From Neurospora intermedia (taxonomy: Eukaryota; Ascomycota; Sordariomycetes; Sordariales; Sordariaceae): a DNA stretch of 64,000 nucleotides. The stretch covers positions 1,302,001-1,366,000 of the forward strand of contig BTPP01000006.1 in NCBI GenBank assembly GCA_037102815.1, read 5' to 3'. How positions within the stretch are numbered: the first letter of the stretch is position 1; each line of letters begins with the position of its first letter. The notes beneath the pieces were generated by a model. That model had not been told where the DNA came from. It saw nothing but the letters and a program-made list of their open reading frames with translations, and ran no database searches. This document shows positions 32,892-43,599 of this stretch, piece by piece. A program made the position numbers and the translations under genes.

Positions 32892-32964
32892 CCTTCCTTT
32901 CTCTTCTCTGCAACCAAATCCACCCTATCAAACCAAACCAGTATCACGAGAAGCATCCATCAAG

Positions 32965-32973
32965 ATGCGTTAA
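32965..32973 (+). promoter_or_regulatory. cpc-1: cpc-1 uORF1 (ATG CGT TAA)
   Basis: The first AUG in the likely leader opens a frame of only Met-Arg-stop. In the GCN4 model a short first uORF allows ribosomes to stay on the mRNA and resume scanning. An older description I recall gives the first cpc-1 uORF as about 20 codons, which this sequence does not show. Confidence 0.65.
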
Positions 32974-33196
32974 ATCGCTCCCATTTCCCCGTTCTCTCGA
33001 ACTCAAGTTCGGTAATCGTCAACATTAAACAATTTCACGTTTCCCCCTCTTCGTCAACCCCTTCAGCTCTTCCTTCACAGGTAGATCTGAACTTCAGCAC
33101 CCAGCTTCGTAGCTCGCGCTTAAGTTCTCTTACCCCCACCGCCACCATTCACGGCCAAGACTTTCCAGTCTTCACCACGGATTCCCAACAGTCAAC

Positions 33197-33319
33197 ATGG
33201 CTTCCCTCCAGTACACCGAGCCTGCCGGCACTCTCCGCGCAATCACCAGCACAACAACAGCCACCACTTCAGGACTTTGTCTTGTTCGATCAGCCGATCA
33301 GACCACACCGTCAACATAA
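33197..33319 (+). promoter_or_regulatory. cpc-1: cpc-1 uORF2 (41 codons)
   Basis: An AUG at 33197 (CAACATGG context) opens 40 sense codons ending at TAA 33317-33319, 313 nt before the CPC1 AUG. Its length matches the 41-codon second uORF known for cpc-1. By analogy with GCN4 uORF4 it should block translation of CPC1 when amino acids are plentiful. Confidence 0.9.
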
Positions 33320-33632
33320 TCGCAACGCTCTCCAGCCTCCCACCCGAGGTATCAACCTGAATCAGCAACATCGTAGCCAGCATTTGTCTCCGTCTCTGCA
33401 GAACCAGCGAGTTGCAAACATCATCCAGGCAACAGGGCACCAACTCACTTCTTCGGCTTTCACCAATCGGTACAGCTCTTCTCAGAACTCGCGTCCGCAA
33501 CAGTTCTACGCTTCCTCAGCACCTTCTCCAGCTTCCATCCTGAACACTCAGAACCGCGCACAGCAGCGCCCTCCTGTTCCCTTGTTTCCCAAAAGTACCG
33601 GTAGTATTTCGCACGGAAAGCAGGGCAACAAG

Positions 33633-34502
33633 ATGTTCTCAGGTAATTACACCTCTTATCGCATGCCGCCTCTCAACATGCGCTTACAATCTCGCACAGA
33701 ACTGGACCTGCTGGATTTCGCCACCTTTGATGGTGGAGCTACCACCGAGGCGGCGTTCGCTTCGCCTGCCAACCAGACATACGATCTTTCGAGCAGCGTC
33801 CCTAGCTCCGTCTCCAATATGGGCACTGTCTCGCCTCAGGAGCTTCTGCTCCATGAGCCGTATTTGTCTGCTCCTAGCTCCACTGCTCTTACGGCTTTGA
33901 CTTCGCCTTCGCTCTTCGACGGCTCACCGGATTTCGATACCTTCGACATCTCTCCTAGTTTTGGACACAGTGACCTGGAAAACCCAGACACGTGGTTCTC
34001 ACTTTTCCCTGATGCCGCCCCACTGCCTCAGGCTCAGGCTCAGGTCCAGACTCAGCCTCAGACCCAGACTCAGACTGAGCAGCAAACACAACCGCTGCCT
34101 GAGTTGATTCAACCTGTGCAGCCGACCGTTCAGCCGACCGTTGAGCAAACAGTCCACTCTGTTGAAGCTTCGCCTGCTACCCCATCTGAGGATTTGGAGG
34201 TTTTGTCTCCGGGCTCTGGTCATCAGAGGAGGAAGTCGTCTGTCAGCCCTCCCAGCGGTCGTCACTCGTCGGTCGCTGGTGTTGGCTCTCGCCGTCGCGA
34301 CAAGCCTCTGCCCCCCATTATTGTTGAGGATCCTTCCGATGTCGTTGCCATGAAGCGCGCCCGCAACACTTTGGCTGCTCGCAAGTCCCGTGAGCGCAAG
34401 GCTCAGCGCTTGGAGGAGTTGGAAGCTAAGATCGAAGAACTCATCGCAGAGCGCGACCGTTGGAAGAACTTGGCTTTGGCGCACGGTGCGTCTACGGAGT
34501 AA
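33633..34502 (+). CDS. cpc-1: CPC1, bZIP transcription factor of cross-pathway (general amino acid) control
   Basis: This is the GCN4 orthologue and activates amino-acid biosynthetic genes under starvation. Exon 1 is only 10 nt (33633-33642); a 57-bp intron (33643-33699; GTAATT donor, CACAG acceptor) precedes exon 2 (33700-34502); splicing yields 270 aa, the published size. The N-terminus starts MFSELDLLDFATFD, an acidic-hydrophobic activation segment. Residues about 113-150 are Gln/Thr/Pro-rich. The basic region and zipper occupy 221-270 (RNTLAARKSRERKAQRLEEL). The zipper is short: Leu244, Leu251, then Trp258 where GCN4 has Leu. The intron is a multiple of three and has no stop, so unspliced mRNA would still encode CPC1. 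Translation is controlled by the two uORFs; GCN20 lies convergently downstream. Confidence 0.97.
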   Translation: MFSGNYTSYRMPPLNMRLQSRTELDLLDFATFDGGATTEAAFASPANQTYDLSSSVPSSVSNMGTVSPQELLLHEPYLSAPSSTALTALTSPSLFDGSPDFDTFDISPSFGHSDLENPDTWFSLFPDAAPLPQAQAQVQTQPQTQTQTEQQTQPLPELIQPVQPTVQPTVEQTVHSVEASPATPSEDLEVLSPGSGHQRRKSSVSPPSGRHSSVAGVGSRRRDKPLPPIIVEDPSDVVAMKRARNTLAARKSRERKAQRLEELEAKIEELIAERDRWKNLALAHGASTE

Positions 34503-35827
34503 ACCGAACCTTTCGGCTCCTTGAACGAAAAAAAATATCCCTCGATGACGGGCATCGAGGAGGGGTTTCATTGTCTCTTTGTGAAATTCTTATCTCTCTT
34601 CTTCTTTTTCTGGTTATCATTGATTATTGAGTGTCGCTTGATCTATAGATCGCGCCTTGGAATATTTCTGGTTTCGGAGTTGTCAGATACCTTTCCTAGC
34701 TGTTACATCCAGCGGAAACCAAATTAAAAGTTTTCAGTGTTTTTTCAATCATGTTTTCACAAAGTGCTATCTGTGACCGCTTCGAGTTTGTGATTTCCAA
34801 TGTCTCCGTCGTGATGTCCCTTGGTCCCTGTTAATATGAACCCTGGTGATGGAATGTTGAAGACTTTGTTCACCCGTGTCCAAGACTTAAAGTCGGTACA
34901 AGCTTTCACTATACCGTCTATGTTGCCGTAACGCAAGAATACAACTGGTTATACCCTTGACCTCGACTACAAACACCTGTTGATCACATTGTTAAACACG
35001 CTTTCCTATTTGCCCTCGTCATTTGAGAGATGAAGGATATGTTTGGTATGCGTTCCCGTCGCTTGCCACTTGCGATCTATCCCTGGATGACTGCTGTCTT
35101 CCATCAGTCATAGTCAGTACCTCCTGACCATATCGCCGCCTGTTTTGTTTTGTTCTTGGAACTCTTTGAATCAATGTTTTCAAGGATTGTCGCGAAGTGT
35201 AATACCATTTAGTCCGATACGGAGGTATCTCTCACAGGCGGGTTGTTGACATTCCGTGTGCAGTGGCTTAAGTAATCAACGACACCACCACTAAACTCCA
35301 TGTTGAGATAAATGCGGACGTAAGATCAGATATCTAATGCCCATCACAAGGATACAGAAAATACATGATTAGATCCTCTTCTACCTACAGGTATTTCGCT
35401 CGTGCACATTGCTGAGTAAAGTAGGAAATTTAACTATGTTCAACACCAGAAAAGGGTTTGGTATAATTATGATCTTTCGTAGTTAGGGAGGGCCACCCTC
35501 ATCCAGGGAAACAAACTTCTCTATAAATAACCCCCAGCATAACGAATGTATATGGATGTTTAGTCAGAGTTCCAGAGGACGGGGGTATGATTCCTTACTA
35601 CCTTGGGCTACTTTACAGCAGCAAAAGCACGAAGTAAAAGAATAAGTGAAGAACCATTTCTACCTTAGTCACACAAAGCATAGAAACAGAGCACAATGAA
35701 CTAGGTATAACACTTTATGATCGCTTTATCAACCTTGAGATTTTCGCTTTGTACAATCTACAGCATTTTTTTTTTTCGACACCTCCCACCCAACCACCAC
35801 TTTTCCATCATCCTATCTTAATGCTTC
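34503..35827. other. Convergent intergenic region between cpc-1 and gcn20
   Basis: This 1.3-kb stretch holds the two 3' UTRs. No further gene is seen. A (T)11 run at about 35767 lies just before the gcn20 stop on the opposite strand. Confidence 0.45.
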
Positions 35828-38077
35828 TTAATGCTTCTTAACAACTCCCGCCGCATCCGCCTGCGCCGCAATTCTCTTCTTGTACGCCTGCACATCACCA
35901 GGGAATTTCTCCACTGTTCCATCATCGCACACCCACAAGCTCTTGCACACCGTCTGTAACATGGTGACATCGTGCGAAACCATCAACACACCACCCTCAA
36001 ACTTCTGCAGCGCTTCCGAGAGCGCATCCATGGCCTCGATATCCAAATGGTTGGACGGTTCGTCGAGAACCAAAATGTGCGGCTGCGTGAGCGCCAAGCA
36101 GGCAAAGGCCACACGCGACTTTTGACCACCGGACAACAAGGCCATCTTCTGCAGACCTGTGGTGCCGGTGATGCCAAAGGCGCCCAGCTGGCGACGGTAT
36201 TCCTCGTCCGTCTTTCCTGGGTACGTCTTGGCCATGAAGGAGACGGCCGAGGCGTTGAGGTCGAGGGCGTCGACGTGGTGCTGGGCGAAGAAGCCGATGC
36301 GGAGACGGGGGTGCATGGTGATGAGGCCCGAAGTGGGGGAAAGTTTGCCAACGAGCAGCTTGAGGATGGTGGTTTTACCGGCGCCGTTGGGGCCCACGAT
36401 ACCGATACGGGAATCGAGTTGGACGTCCAGGTCGACGTTGCGCAGCAGGATCTTGTCGGGGCTGTAGCCGAAGGTGACCTCGGACATTTGCACAATGGGC
36501 GGCGAGAGCTTCTCCACCTCGGGGAACTTGAAGTGCACGCTGTACTCGGTCTCGGGCGGTTCCAGGACGGGCATCTTCTCGAGCTTCTTGATGCGCGATT
36601 GGGCTTCTGAGGATTTGGCCGCGTTGTACCGGAACTTGTCGATGAAGGCTTGCAAGTGGGCACGCTGCGCCATCTGGTTCTCGTACTCGCGCTTGGCCAC
36701 CTTCTTGCGCTCCTCGCGCGTGGCGTAGAAGGAGTCGAAGTTGGCGCCGCGGTAGTAGTCGAGACGCATGGAATGCTGGTGGATGATGTCGGTGGCAACC
36801 TCGTTGAGGAAGGCTCTGTCGTGAGAGACGACGAGCACGGTGCTGGGGTAGGTTTGGAGATAGTTGGATAAGAACGTAATGGAGGGGACGTCCAACATGT
36901 TGGACGGTTCGTCGAGCAGCAGGAGATCGGGCTCGCAGAAGAGGGCTCGGGCGAGGGCGAGACGCATACGCCAACCACCGGAGAACGTCTTGGTCGCGAA
37001 CTGTTGGCGTTCTGGCGAGAAACCCAGACCGGCAAGAATGCTGGCCGCTCTCGACTCGGCCTTGTCCGACTCCATTTCGGCAAGCTTGCCCTGGATCTCG
37101 CCGAGCTTGTTGTCCTGAACCTCACGCTCCCTATCAAGCTTAGCGGCATCGGCTGAGGTGTCGGCCAACCCAACGCGCTGAGCCTCAATGTCGGCCAACT
37201 TCTTGATGATCTCGGCCTGCTCCTTGAGAAGAACCTTACGCCAAACATCGGCGTCCAAGACGGCCTGGATGGCAGGCGTGTCGTCACCCGTGAGTTCCTG
37301 TTCGACGTGAAGAATGGAGATGTGCGTAGGAATGGGAACCTCTCTGCGAGAGAGGGCTCTGAGAAGCGTAGATTTACCGACACCGTTGTGACCGACGAGA
37401 CCATAGCGATGACCGTAGGCGAGAGTGAGAGTGGTGTCGGTCAGGATTCTGAGACCACCGATGGTAACGTCGATGTTGTCGATCTTGATGTCCTTGGTCT
37501 TGCCGGAAGAGCCGTTCATCTGCAGAGGGTTGACGGCCATGTAGAACTCCTCGTACGACTGAGCAGGATCGACCTGGTTGAGCAGACGTGAGGCTTCATA
37601 CTCGACCGTCTTGAAGGTCTTCTTGTTCTGCTTGGCCGCAATCTTCCTCTCGGCCTTCTCCAGCTTCTTCTTGTCGACCTTGGACTCGACCTTCCTGGCG
37701 TTGGCCGACTCAAGATCGACACCGCCCGTGGCCACGGCCAGAGTCGACGAGATGTTCCTCTGAGCGCTCACTTGGATAGTCTGGTCAAGACGCTTCACAG
37801 CCGGACCTCTCTTCTCCTGGCTGTCGTTGGCAGCAGAATACCTGTCCACCCACTTGTCGACCAGCTGACGGATCTTGTCCTGCAGGGCGGCATTAGTACC
37901 ACCGGAGGCCGAGATCAGCAGGTCGGTGATGGCGGAGGCGGCCTCGACGAGTGGAGACGGGCCGGTAGCATCCTCATCGCCGGACCAGGCCGTTGAGGCA
38001 TGGGTGAGATAGCCGGCCGAATACTCGGAGATGATCGGGTCGATGTTGGGGAGAACGGTCCTGATTTCGGCTTCCAT
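35828..38077 (-). CDS. gcn20: GCN20, ABC-F ATPase of the GCN1-GCN20 complex
   Basis: GCN20 binds GCN1 on ribosomes and helps uncharged tRNA activate the eIF2alpha kinase GCN2 (CPC-3 in Neurospora). The gene is a single exon of 749 aa, the normal length. Residues 1-195 form the N-terminal region that in yeast binds GCN1, including a Lys-rich helix at 124-155. Two ABC domains follow without membrane spans: Walker A GHNGVGKST (229-237), signature FSGGW (365-369), Walker B LDEPSNMLD (388-396); second set GPNGAGKTT (562-570), LSGGQ (648-652), LDEPSNHLD (671-679). The C-terminus is short and basic. EF3 and ARB1 have different domain layouts, so GCN20 is the best match. It is convergent with cpc-1, its pathway partner. 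Confidence 0.93.
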   Translation of the reverse strand: MEAEIRTVLPNIDPIISEYSAGYLTHASTAWSGDEDATGPSPLVEAASAITDLLISASGGTNAALQDKIRQLVDKWVDRYSAANDSQEKRGPAVKRLDQTIQVSAQRNISSTLAVATGGVDLESANARKVESKVDKKKLEKAERKIAAKQNKKTFKTVEYEASRLLNQVDPAQSYEEFYMAVNPLQMNGSSGKTKDIKIDNIDVTIGGLRILTDTTLTLAYGHRYGLVGHNGVGKSTLLRALSRREVPIPTHISILHVEQELTGDDTPAIQAVLDADVWRKVLLKEQAEIIKKLADIEAQRVGLADTSADAAKLDREREVQDNKLGEIQGKLAEMESDKAESRAASILAGLGFSPERQQFATKTFSGGWRMRLALARALFCEPDLLLLDEPSNMLDVPSITFLSNYLQTYPSTVLVVSHDRAFLNEVATDIIHQHSMRLDYYRGANFDSFYATREERKKVAKREYENQMAQRAHLQAFIDKFRYNAAKSSEAQSRIKKLEKMPVLEPPETEYSVHFKFPEVEKLSPPIVQMSEVTFGYSPDKILLRNVDLDVQLDSRIGIVGPNGAGKTTILKLLVGKLSPTSGLITMHPRLRIGFFAQHHVDALDLNASAVSFMAKTYPGKTDEEYRRQLGAFGITGTTGLQKMALLSGGQKSRVAFACLALTQPHILVLDEPSNHLDIEAMDALSEALQKFEGGVLMVSHDVTMLQTVCKSLWVCDDGTVEKFPGDVQAYKKRIAAQADAAGVVKKH

Positions 38078-39421
38078 TTTGGCTATGATGGTCTGACAGG
38101 TGGCCGATCAAATTACGGTGTAAACAAACAGGGCACTGTCGTCTTTCTCACGTTTCCTTTGATCTTGAAACGTAGCTGTAGGTAGCCTGTCGGAGTGCGA
38201 TATCAAAGTGGAGTTCAACTTTTGATACTTCCTTCACGGCGCCGGTCCGCCTCCCGGACGCCCTCGTCTTCTGGGCGCGGGGCGGAATTTGCCGCCAACT
38301 GACCGCTCGACGGTGGGGTTCATGGAGAAGCTATGATTGGTTTGTTTGCACTCGACGAAGCTAGCTGTTACTGTTAGTGCAGCAGCGCTAACGCCCGCAA
38401 AAGGAGCAACATCATCACGAGTTCACCACCAGTGGCATCGAACGAATCCTTTCCCTTCCTAACATCATCAGCTGCACGGGCAGGCACCAGCTTTCTTGCA
38501 TGGGATATTCTTCCCGCCTTCTAGAACACGCACCGTGCACGGGCAGTACATCATGTAAATGTAGACCCTCACAAAAGGAAAGGGTACGATGAATGGCCCC
38601 GATGAGTTTCGTCCACTTGTCTGGAAACCATCAGGCCTCGGCCCAGGGCCGCATCGCAGTTTTCGCCAATGATGGCATGCCATTAGACACTTTACGAGTT
38701 TGGTTCAGACGGCTGACAGTGGTGCATTCAACCAATGCCCACTAGCAACCAACTTGACCTGCAGTGAGTCGAAGACGCACAAACCTCACCAAGTTCTTTG
38801 CAAACATGTCGACTGAATCGAAAAGACATCTGCCTTTGACCATTACACCATCTTGAACACAGGGAAAATCCAAGAAGCTACTTCAGCAATTAACCGCTGC
38901 TTGCTCACTGAGTGGAGCGTCACTATCACAGAAAGAAGAAGCGCGAGGGAGCAATTGGAGCCAAAGAGCCCTGCCGACTGCGTGAGTAGTGTACGAATCT
39001 TACAGTGCCCGGAGGGACAAACATGCAAAAGCACACACATGCCCGAAGCCGCTTTGGTGTCGCCTATTGATGTCCTTCGCCGCCCATCAAAAAGCAGGGG
39101 ATTTTACTGGGCGTGTAAATTGGAATTGATTGATACAGCCCAACAAATCAGATGTCGCAACCGGCGGAAGTTCGATGGTGTGTGTGTGTGTTTGCCCGCG
39201 CGTGAGGGTGGGCATCTCCTCTTATTCTCTATTCGTTTTCTTTGTCTGTCCTGCTGTCTCCCTCACCTACAACTCCCGACAATATTCAAACCAACTCGGG
39301 CGAATTTTCCAAGACAAATTACCGACGGACGGCGACCAGCATCACTCATCATCGCCTGAATAAGTCTGCCAGCTAGGTGTGTACCAGCTACTACCGCCGA
39401 GCTAATCCCTACCTCTAAGCT

Positions 39422-39445
39422 CTACCCTACCCTACCCTAACCTGC
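39422..39445. repeat. Short interstitial telomere-like CCCTA tract
   Basis: CTACCCTACCCTACCCTAACC resembles the C-rich telomere strand (CCCTAA) but most units lack one A. The tract is only four units long and lies inside ordinary euchromatic sequence. Confidence 0.5.
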
Positions 39446-39850
39446 CCTGTCCCGTTACGGTGATAATTTGTTAGCGAAGCGAGTAAGCAAGCGATCACCT
39501 ATCCCCCTGGCGGACCGCCAAAATACAAAACAACCCGCGCGTAAAATGCGGTTGCAATGTGTGATAGTCATTCACCAGCGGACATTCCCAATCCGCACTC
39601 CTACACTACCTACCTACTCACCCTGGCGATAGCACCATTGAGCGGTGCTTTTTTTTGTTTGGTTTTTTTTTCAGGTTTTACCAAGGTTAAATCGTTGTTG
39701 GATGGCTGTGCTGTGGTTTAACATTACATGGAAACCTTTTCGCAGTTTCAATGACAATATTTCTTTTTCGCCCTTGGACCTGCCTGCCTATCTCCTACCT
39801 ATCTATCTCTCTGCCCGCCACGGGGCGCCGCCATATGTATGTTTCGGAGC

Positions 39851-39892
39851 AGAATCAGAATCAGAATCAAAATCAAAATCAGAATCAGAATC
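39851..39892. repeat. (AGAATC)7 hexanucleotide microsatellite
   Basis: Seven tandem units, two of which read AAAATC. It is open in more than one frame, which explains short Asn/Gln- and Ser/Glu-rich translations there. Confidence 0.9.
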
Positions 39893-42800
39893 AGGCAGAT
39901 GCATGTTTCCAACAGCTGTCGGTCTGTTCCAACTTTCGTGTGTCTCGGACAAAACGGAACGGCCCACGATTAGGGCAGAGGCGGCGCAACTGAGTCTTGT
40001 GGAGAGAAATCGATACTCAAGGGATCGTTCGCTGCCTGTTTCTCCCCCAGTGTCTCGCTAGAGATGGTTACGAGACTGTGGCTGACACAAATGGCTGGCG
40101 GGATGTGAAAGTCGAGAAGAGAAGGGAAAGATAACTTAATGCAGTGGCCGAAGTTCATACCAGTAGTAAATGGGGGGATTGATCTTCGTTTCGTACCTCC
40201 TGTAGAAAGGCGACAAGGTGAACGACGGATGAATGCTTCATAGGTAGTATCAAATTTCTATATCCTCTACTAGTGGCGATCAACCCATCTACATACTACC
40301 TAGCCTGCACAACAACGCTGTGTTGTGGAAACACAGCAGTTGCTTGTGTCCTTGATGATCTGCATACACTACCTACGCGCTATCGTTCGCCGCAAGATAC
40401 ATCGAATGATGATGTTCTTTTGTGTATCCCATCAAATATGTGGGTTCAGAGACCAGAAGCAGTTGAAACGATCTCAGCGATAGTTTTGATGAGGGCGCTC
40501 GTGTTAGGGTATTGAAGCCTGCCGATATGCTGTGCGATGTGTGGACAGTGTAGGTCGCCGCTTCACCGGGATACTCTGGGTGTACTATGTATGCATGTTC
40601 TGGCTCACCCAGGAAGGTAGGTCTATTGGCGAAGTCATATATCTGCTAGAGCCTCAAGAGACCGACGTGTGTTTGATGGGTTCTTTGTGTGAATGGGAGG
40701 GAAATGAGTAATTGGACGGACGGGAATTATCGCAGTGACCAAAACATTTCCAGCAATTAACATGTACGTGTTTGTACGGATACTTGCGCCTTCAACGGGC
40801 GTCTAATAACCATCCATCCGTAACGCTGCCGCGACAGAGGGAAACCGAGCGGCTTTTCGTTCATAACAGAAAGCTCGCTCATTGGTAAGTAGTGATCAAT
40901 CACATTTCCCTCATCGGCTTCGCGTGCAAAGAGAAAGAGATGATCATCGAATATTTGTGGGGGAGTTTGAACTTCATCCTCCAAAGAGGTGAAGGATTCC
41001 GAACCATGAACAACCAAACATCACCAAGCAGACGTCCCGCGTTAATACCACCCACTCACTGGTCACCATCCACCACTCACTACTTATTCCACCCACAACC
41101 CTTGTCACCCACATTCTTTTTATAGCATGGCAGCCATGCTTTTTCAGCCTTGTTGCTGGCAAGTTCTATGGTATCGATTTGATTAAAAATGAAAAGGATG
41201 TTCGACGTGGACAACTGTCTTCCAAGGGATTGATAGCCGCCACAGTCTCATCCATCGCTCAGCTTGCGTGGGAAAGCCACGTTTCGCCAGATCTGTTCAT
41301 GACATTGGGCCCTCGGTATTTGATGCGCTTTGGGACAATGACAATGACAATGGCAACAACGATGACGACGACAGCATAAAATATAATTGGGTAGCGAGAA
41401 ATGAGCTAGTATCAGAGTTGGACGCAACCAAACCCGGCCACCCGCGACTGGAAGTCTCCCGATCCTAGTCGAGTATTGACAGTTTTCTTGTTATAGGCAA
41501 GCATAGCGGAACACAATAATGTGTAGTCGATTACTGAGGTGTATTCTGAGGGGGTTGTCATTAGTTGTGAGCTTCGGAGCCAGATATAACCCGTACCAGA
41601 TCCTTTCCTCCCCCACGCATCTCTGGGGCAAGGGCTGTGGCATAGCGACTTCAGGACTCGACATGTCAATATTCTCGGTTTCTCTCTCTGTATCGAAGTA
41701 GCTAACCTCTTCCGGCGTATGTGGTGAACTAAATCATGAAATAAGTCATTCGGGAAGGAATAGAGATAAAATCAAACAAGAAACGTCTCTACATCTGGTG
41801 ATGGCCAGACAGCAAGTTGATGGACAGAGGGAAGAAGTATGAAGTAGTTGATAAGATGGTCCTGGTATAGGGAATTGAACGACTTGTGAACTGGCTACTC
41901 TTTGGGGACAACATTGAATACCGTGGATGAGTGCCTTGAGCGAAGCACTGAGATAGAGGGCGGGCTGTTATCGAGTGGATGTGTCGAGCGAGTAGTCATG
42001 TTGGACGTGGTCGTGGCCCGATGGCCCGATGGCCGGCGTGGCCTGTTGCAAGGTTCAACTCCGCAATGAAATTCAAAGAGAGAGAGAGAGGAAGATCCTT
42101 GTTTCACGGATAAGACAGGCAAGCTTCAGTTTTGGTGTGCATCAAGAGCTCCTCCCGGAAACCAGGGGTCGAGGATGTTGCGTGGTGTGAGCTGTAGCTT
42201 CCGAGGCACACATCGCATGCGGGTTTCAATGCATCATTTTTGGACGCCATCTGTGTTGTCATCGTTGTTGATGGTATCAAAGATTAAACCGAAAGATGTT
42301 GGACGTTCAGAGTCAAGAGGCAAGGGGTACAACATTGTTTCATCTGATCCACGGTCAGATAGGTAATAGTTCTATGTAGGTAAATGGATCGCAAAAGCAA
42401 AACCCCAAACGACGCAGTCAACCTACTGTACCGTTGGAAACAAAACAAGACCGGAATCAGCGGGCACCAATTGTTAAGATAATCTCTCAAACATTGTCTC
42501 GCTCTGGGTCGGTACCACAATACTTCTTAGGTACCAGGGGAAGAAAAGAAGAAGCATCGAGAGATGGCCCAGAGCGGATACCCATCACAATATGGCAGGA
42601 GCAGATGATGGCACGAGGATACCACGATACACGGCACAAAGCTCGTACTCGGTGGAATCCATGACGTGCATCATCTTCTCACAAGAAGCTAGGGATGAAT
42701 TGGCATCTGCAATTCTGCATGCTCTTGTTTCGCGTTTGTGGAGGGCTTGTGTCGATTGGTAAAATTGGCGAGTGGATATGGGATCAGGTTGGGGATGCAG

Positions 42801-43060
42801 CCGGCGTGCACTGCATCGCAAAGTCTGGTTTCAAAAACAAGCAAAAACAACGTCAACGGCCGGTGAGATTGGAGAAAAGAAGAACAAGAAGCCAGAAGGC
42901 ATGGCCAAGTCAAAATGCTCCACTTTGGGAAGCGTGGCCATGTCTTCCTTCCGTTCGGGGCTTTCTCCATTTCCATTCTTCCCGTCCTTCAGTTCCTTCT
43001 CTCCAGTGTTCGCGCGCACCCGCCGTGTGCTACTACGTACATCCAGGCATGCCGGGATAC

Positions 43061-43072
43061 GTACCTAGGTAC
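43061..43072. repeat. Perfect palindrome GTACCTAGGTAC
   Basis: This 12-bp inverted repeat shares its ACCTAGGT core with palindromes at 56276-56283, 56553-56564 and 61162-61171 in the same window. Confidence 0.7.
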
Positions 43073-43599
43073 CGCTGGCACGAGCACAGGCACGCACCGC
43101 GCGCTCCCCGTAGCCCGCCGTGTCCACAGATGGAAGCAAGCGAGTACCTCTAGCTGACAGCCGGGGTACAGACAGGCATGAGAGCAAATCGCGCCAATCC
43201 GAACGGCTTCCCTGACCCGGCACCAAACTTCCACTTGAGTCTTCTTCTGTCGAGCTTCGTCCAGCAAGGACCTGACCCAGTCGATTCCCTTGCCAGTGGA
43301 CCCACCCCTCGCAAAGGTGCCATGGATTTCAGCACCGAGGCAGGTCCCAGTGGGCGGCCGGCCGTCACGGTCCAGGGCCCCTTGAAAGGTGGTAGTAGTT
43401 GGAAGGACGTCCAGTGGCAGCCATCGCACGGCTGCAAGCCGAGACGGGCCACACGGGCGACAACCTCAGGACGGACGGGAAGTGCGCGACCTTTTTCTCG
43501 CCTTTTGGGGGGACGGAAGGAAGAGGAGAGAGGACCTGCGTGAGGTGACCTGCATTGACCTTGTTGATTTTGCATGTCTCGAGCTTGATTCCATCCATT

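Larger units (their letters stand above)
32892..33632 (+). promoter_or_regulatory. cpc-1: cpc-1 5' leader open in the CPC1 frame (possible N-terminal extension)
   Basis: Reading back from the CPC1 AUG, the same frame has no stop until the TGA at 32889-32891: 247 codons. No in-frame AUG exists in this stretch. Near-cognate codons in frame upstream of uORF2 include ATC 32943, ACG 32946, ATC 32955, ATC 33015, ATT 33024, CTG 33087, ATT 33147 and ACG 33177; CTG 33222 and TTG 33282 lie inside uORF2. As I recall, published N. crassa work (Sachs and colleagues) reported extended CPC1 forms initiated at such codons. Confidence 0.75.
38078..43599. other. Gene-free region between gcn20 and the septation-regulator leader
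   Basis: In these 5.5 kb I find no ATG-started frame with coding character; the longer open frames (for example 38853-39359) begin at TTG or GTG and overlap frames on the other strand. The first 300 bp should hold the gcn20 promoter, which shows no CPC1-type core. Simple repeats occur at 39422-39445 and 39851-39892, and a perfect 12-bp palindrome at 43061-43072. Confidence 0.4.

Noticed and set aside
39422-39445. Telomere-associated sequence
   Set aside because: Too short and irregular; surrounding sequence is ordinary intergenic DNA.
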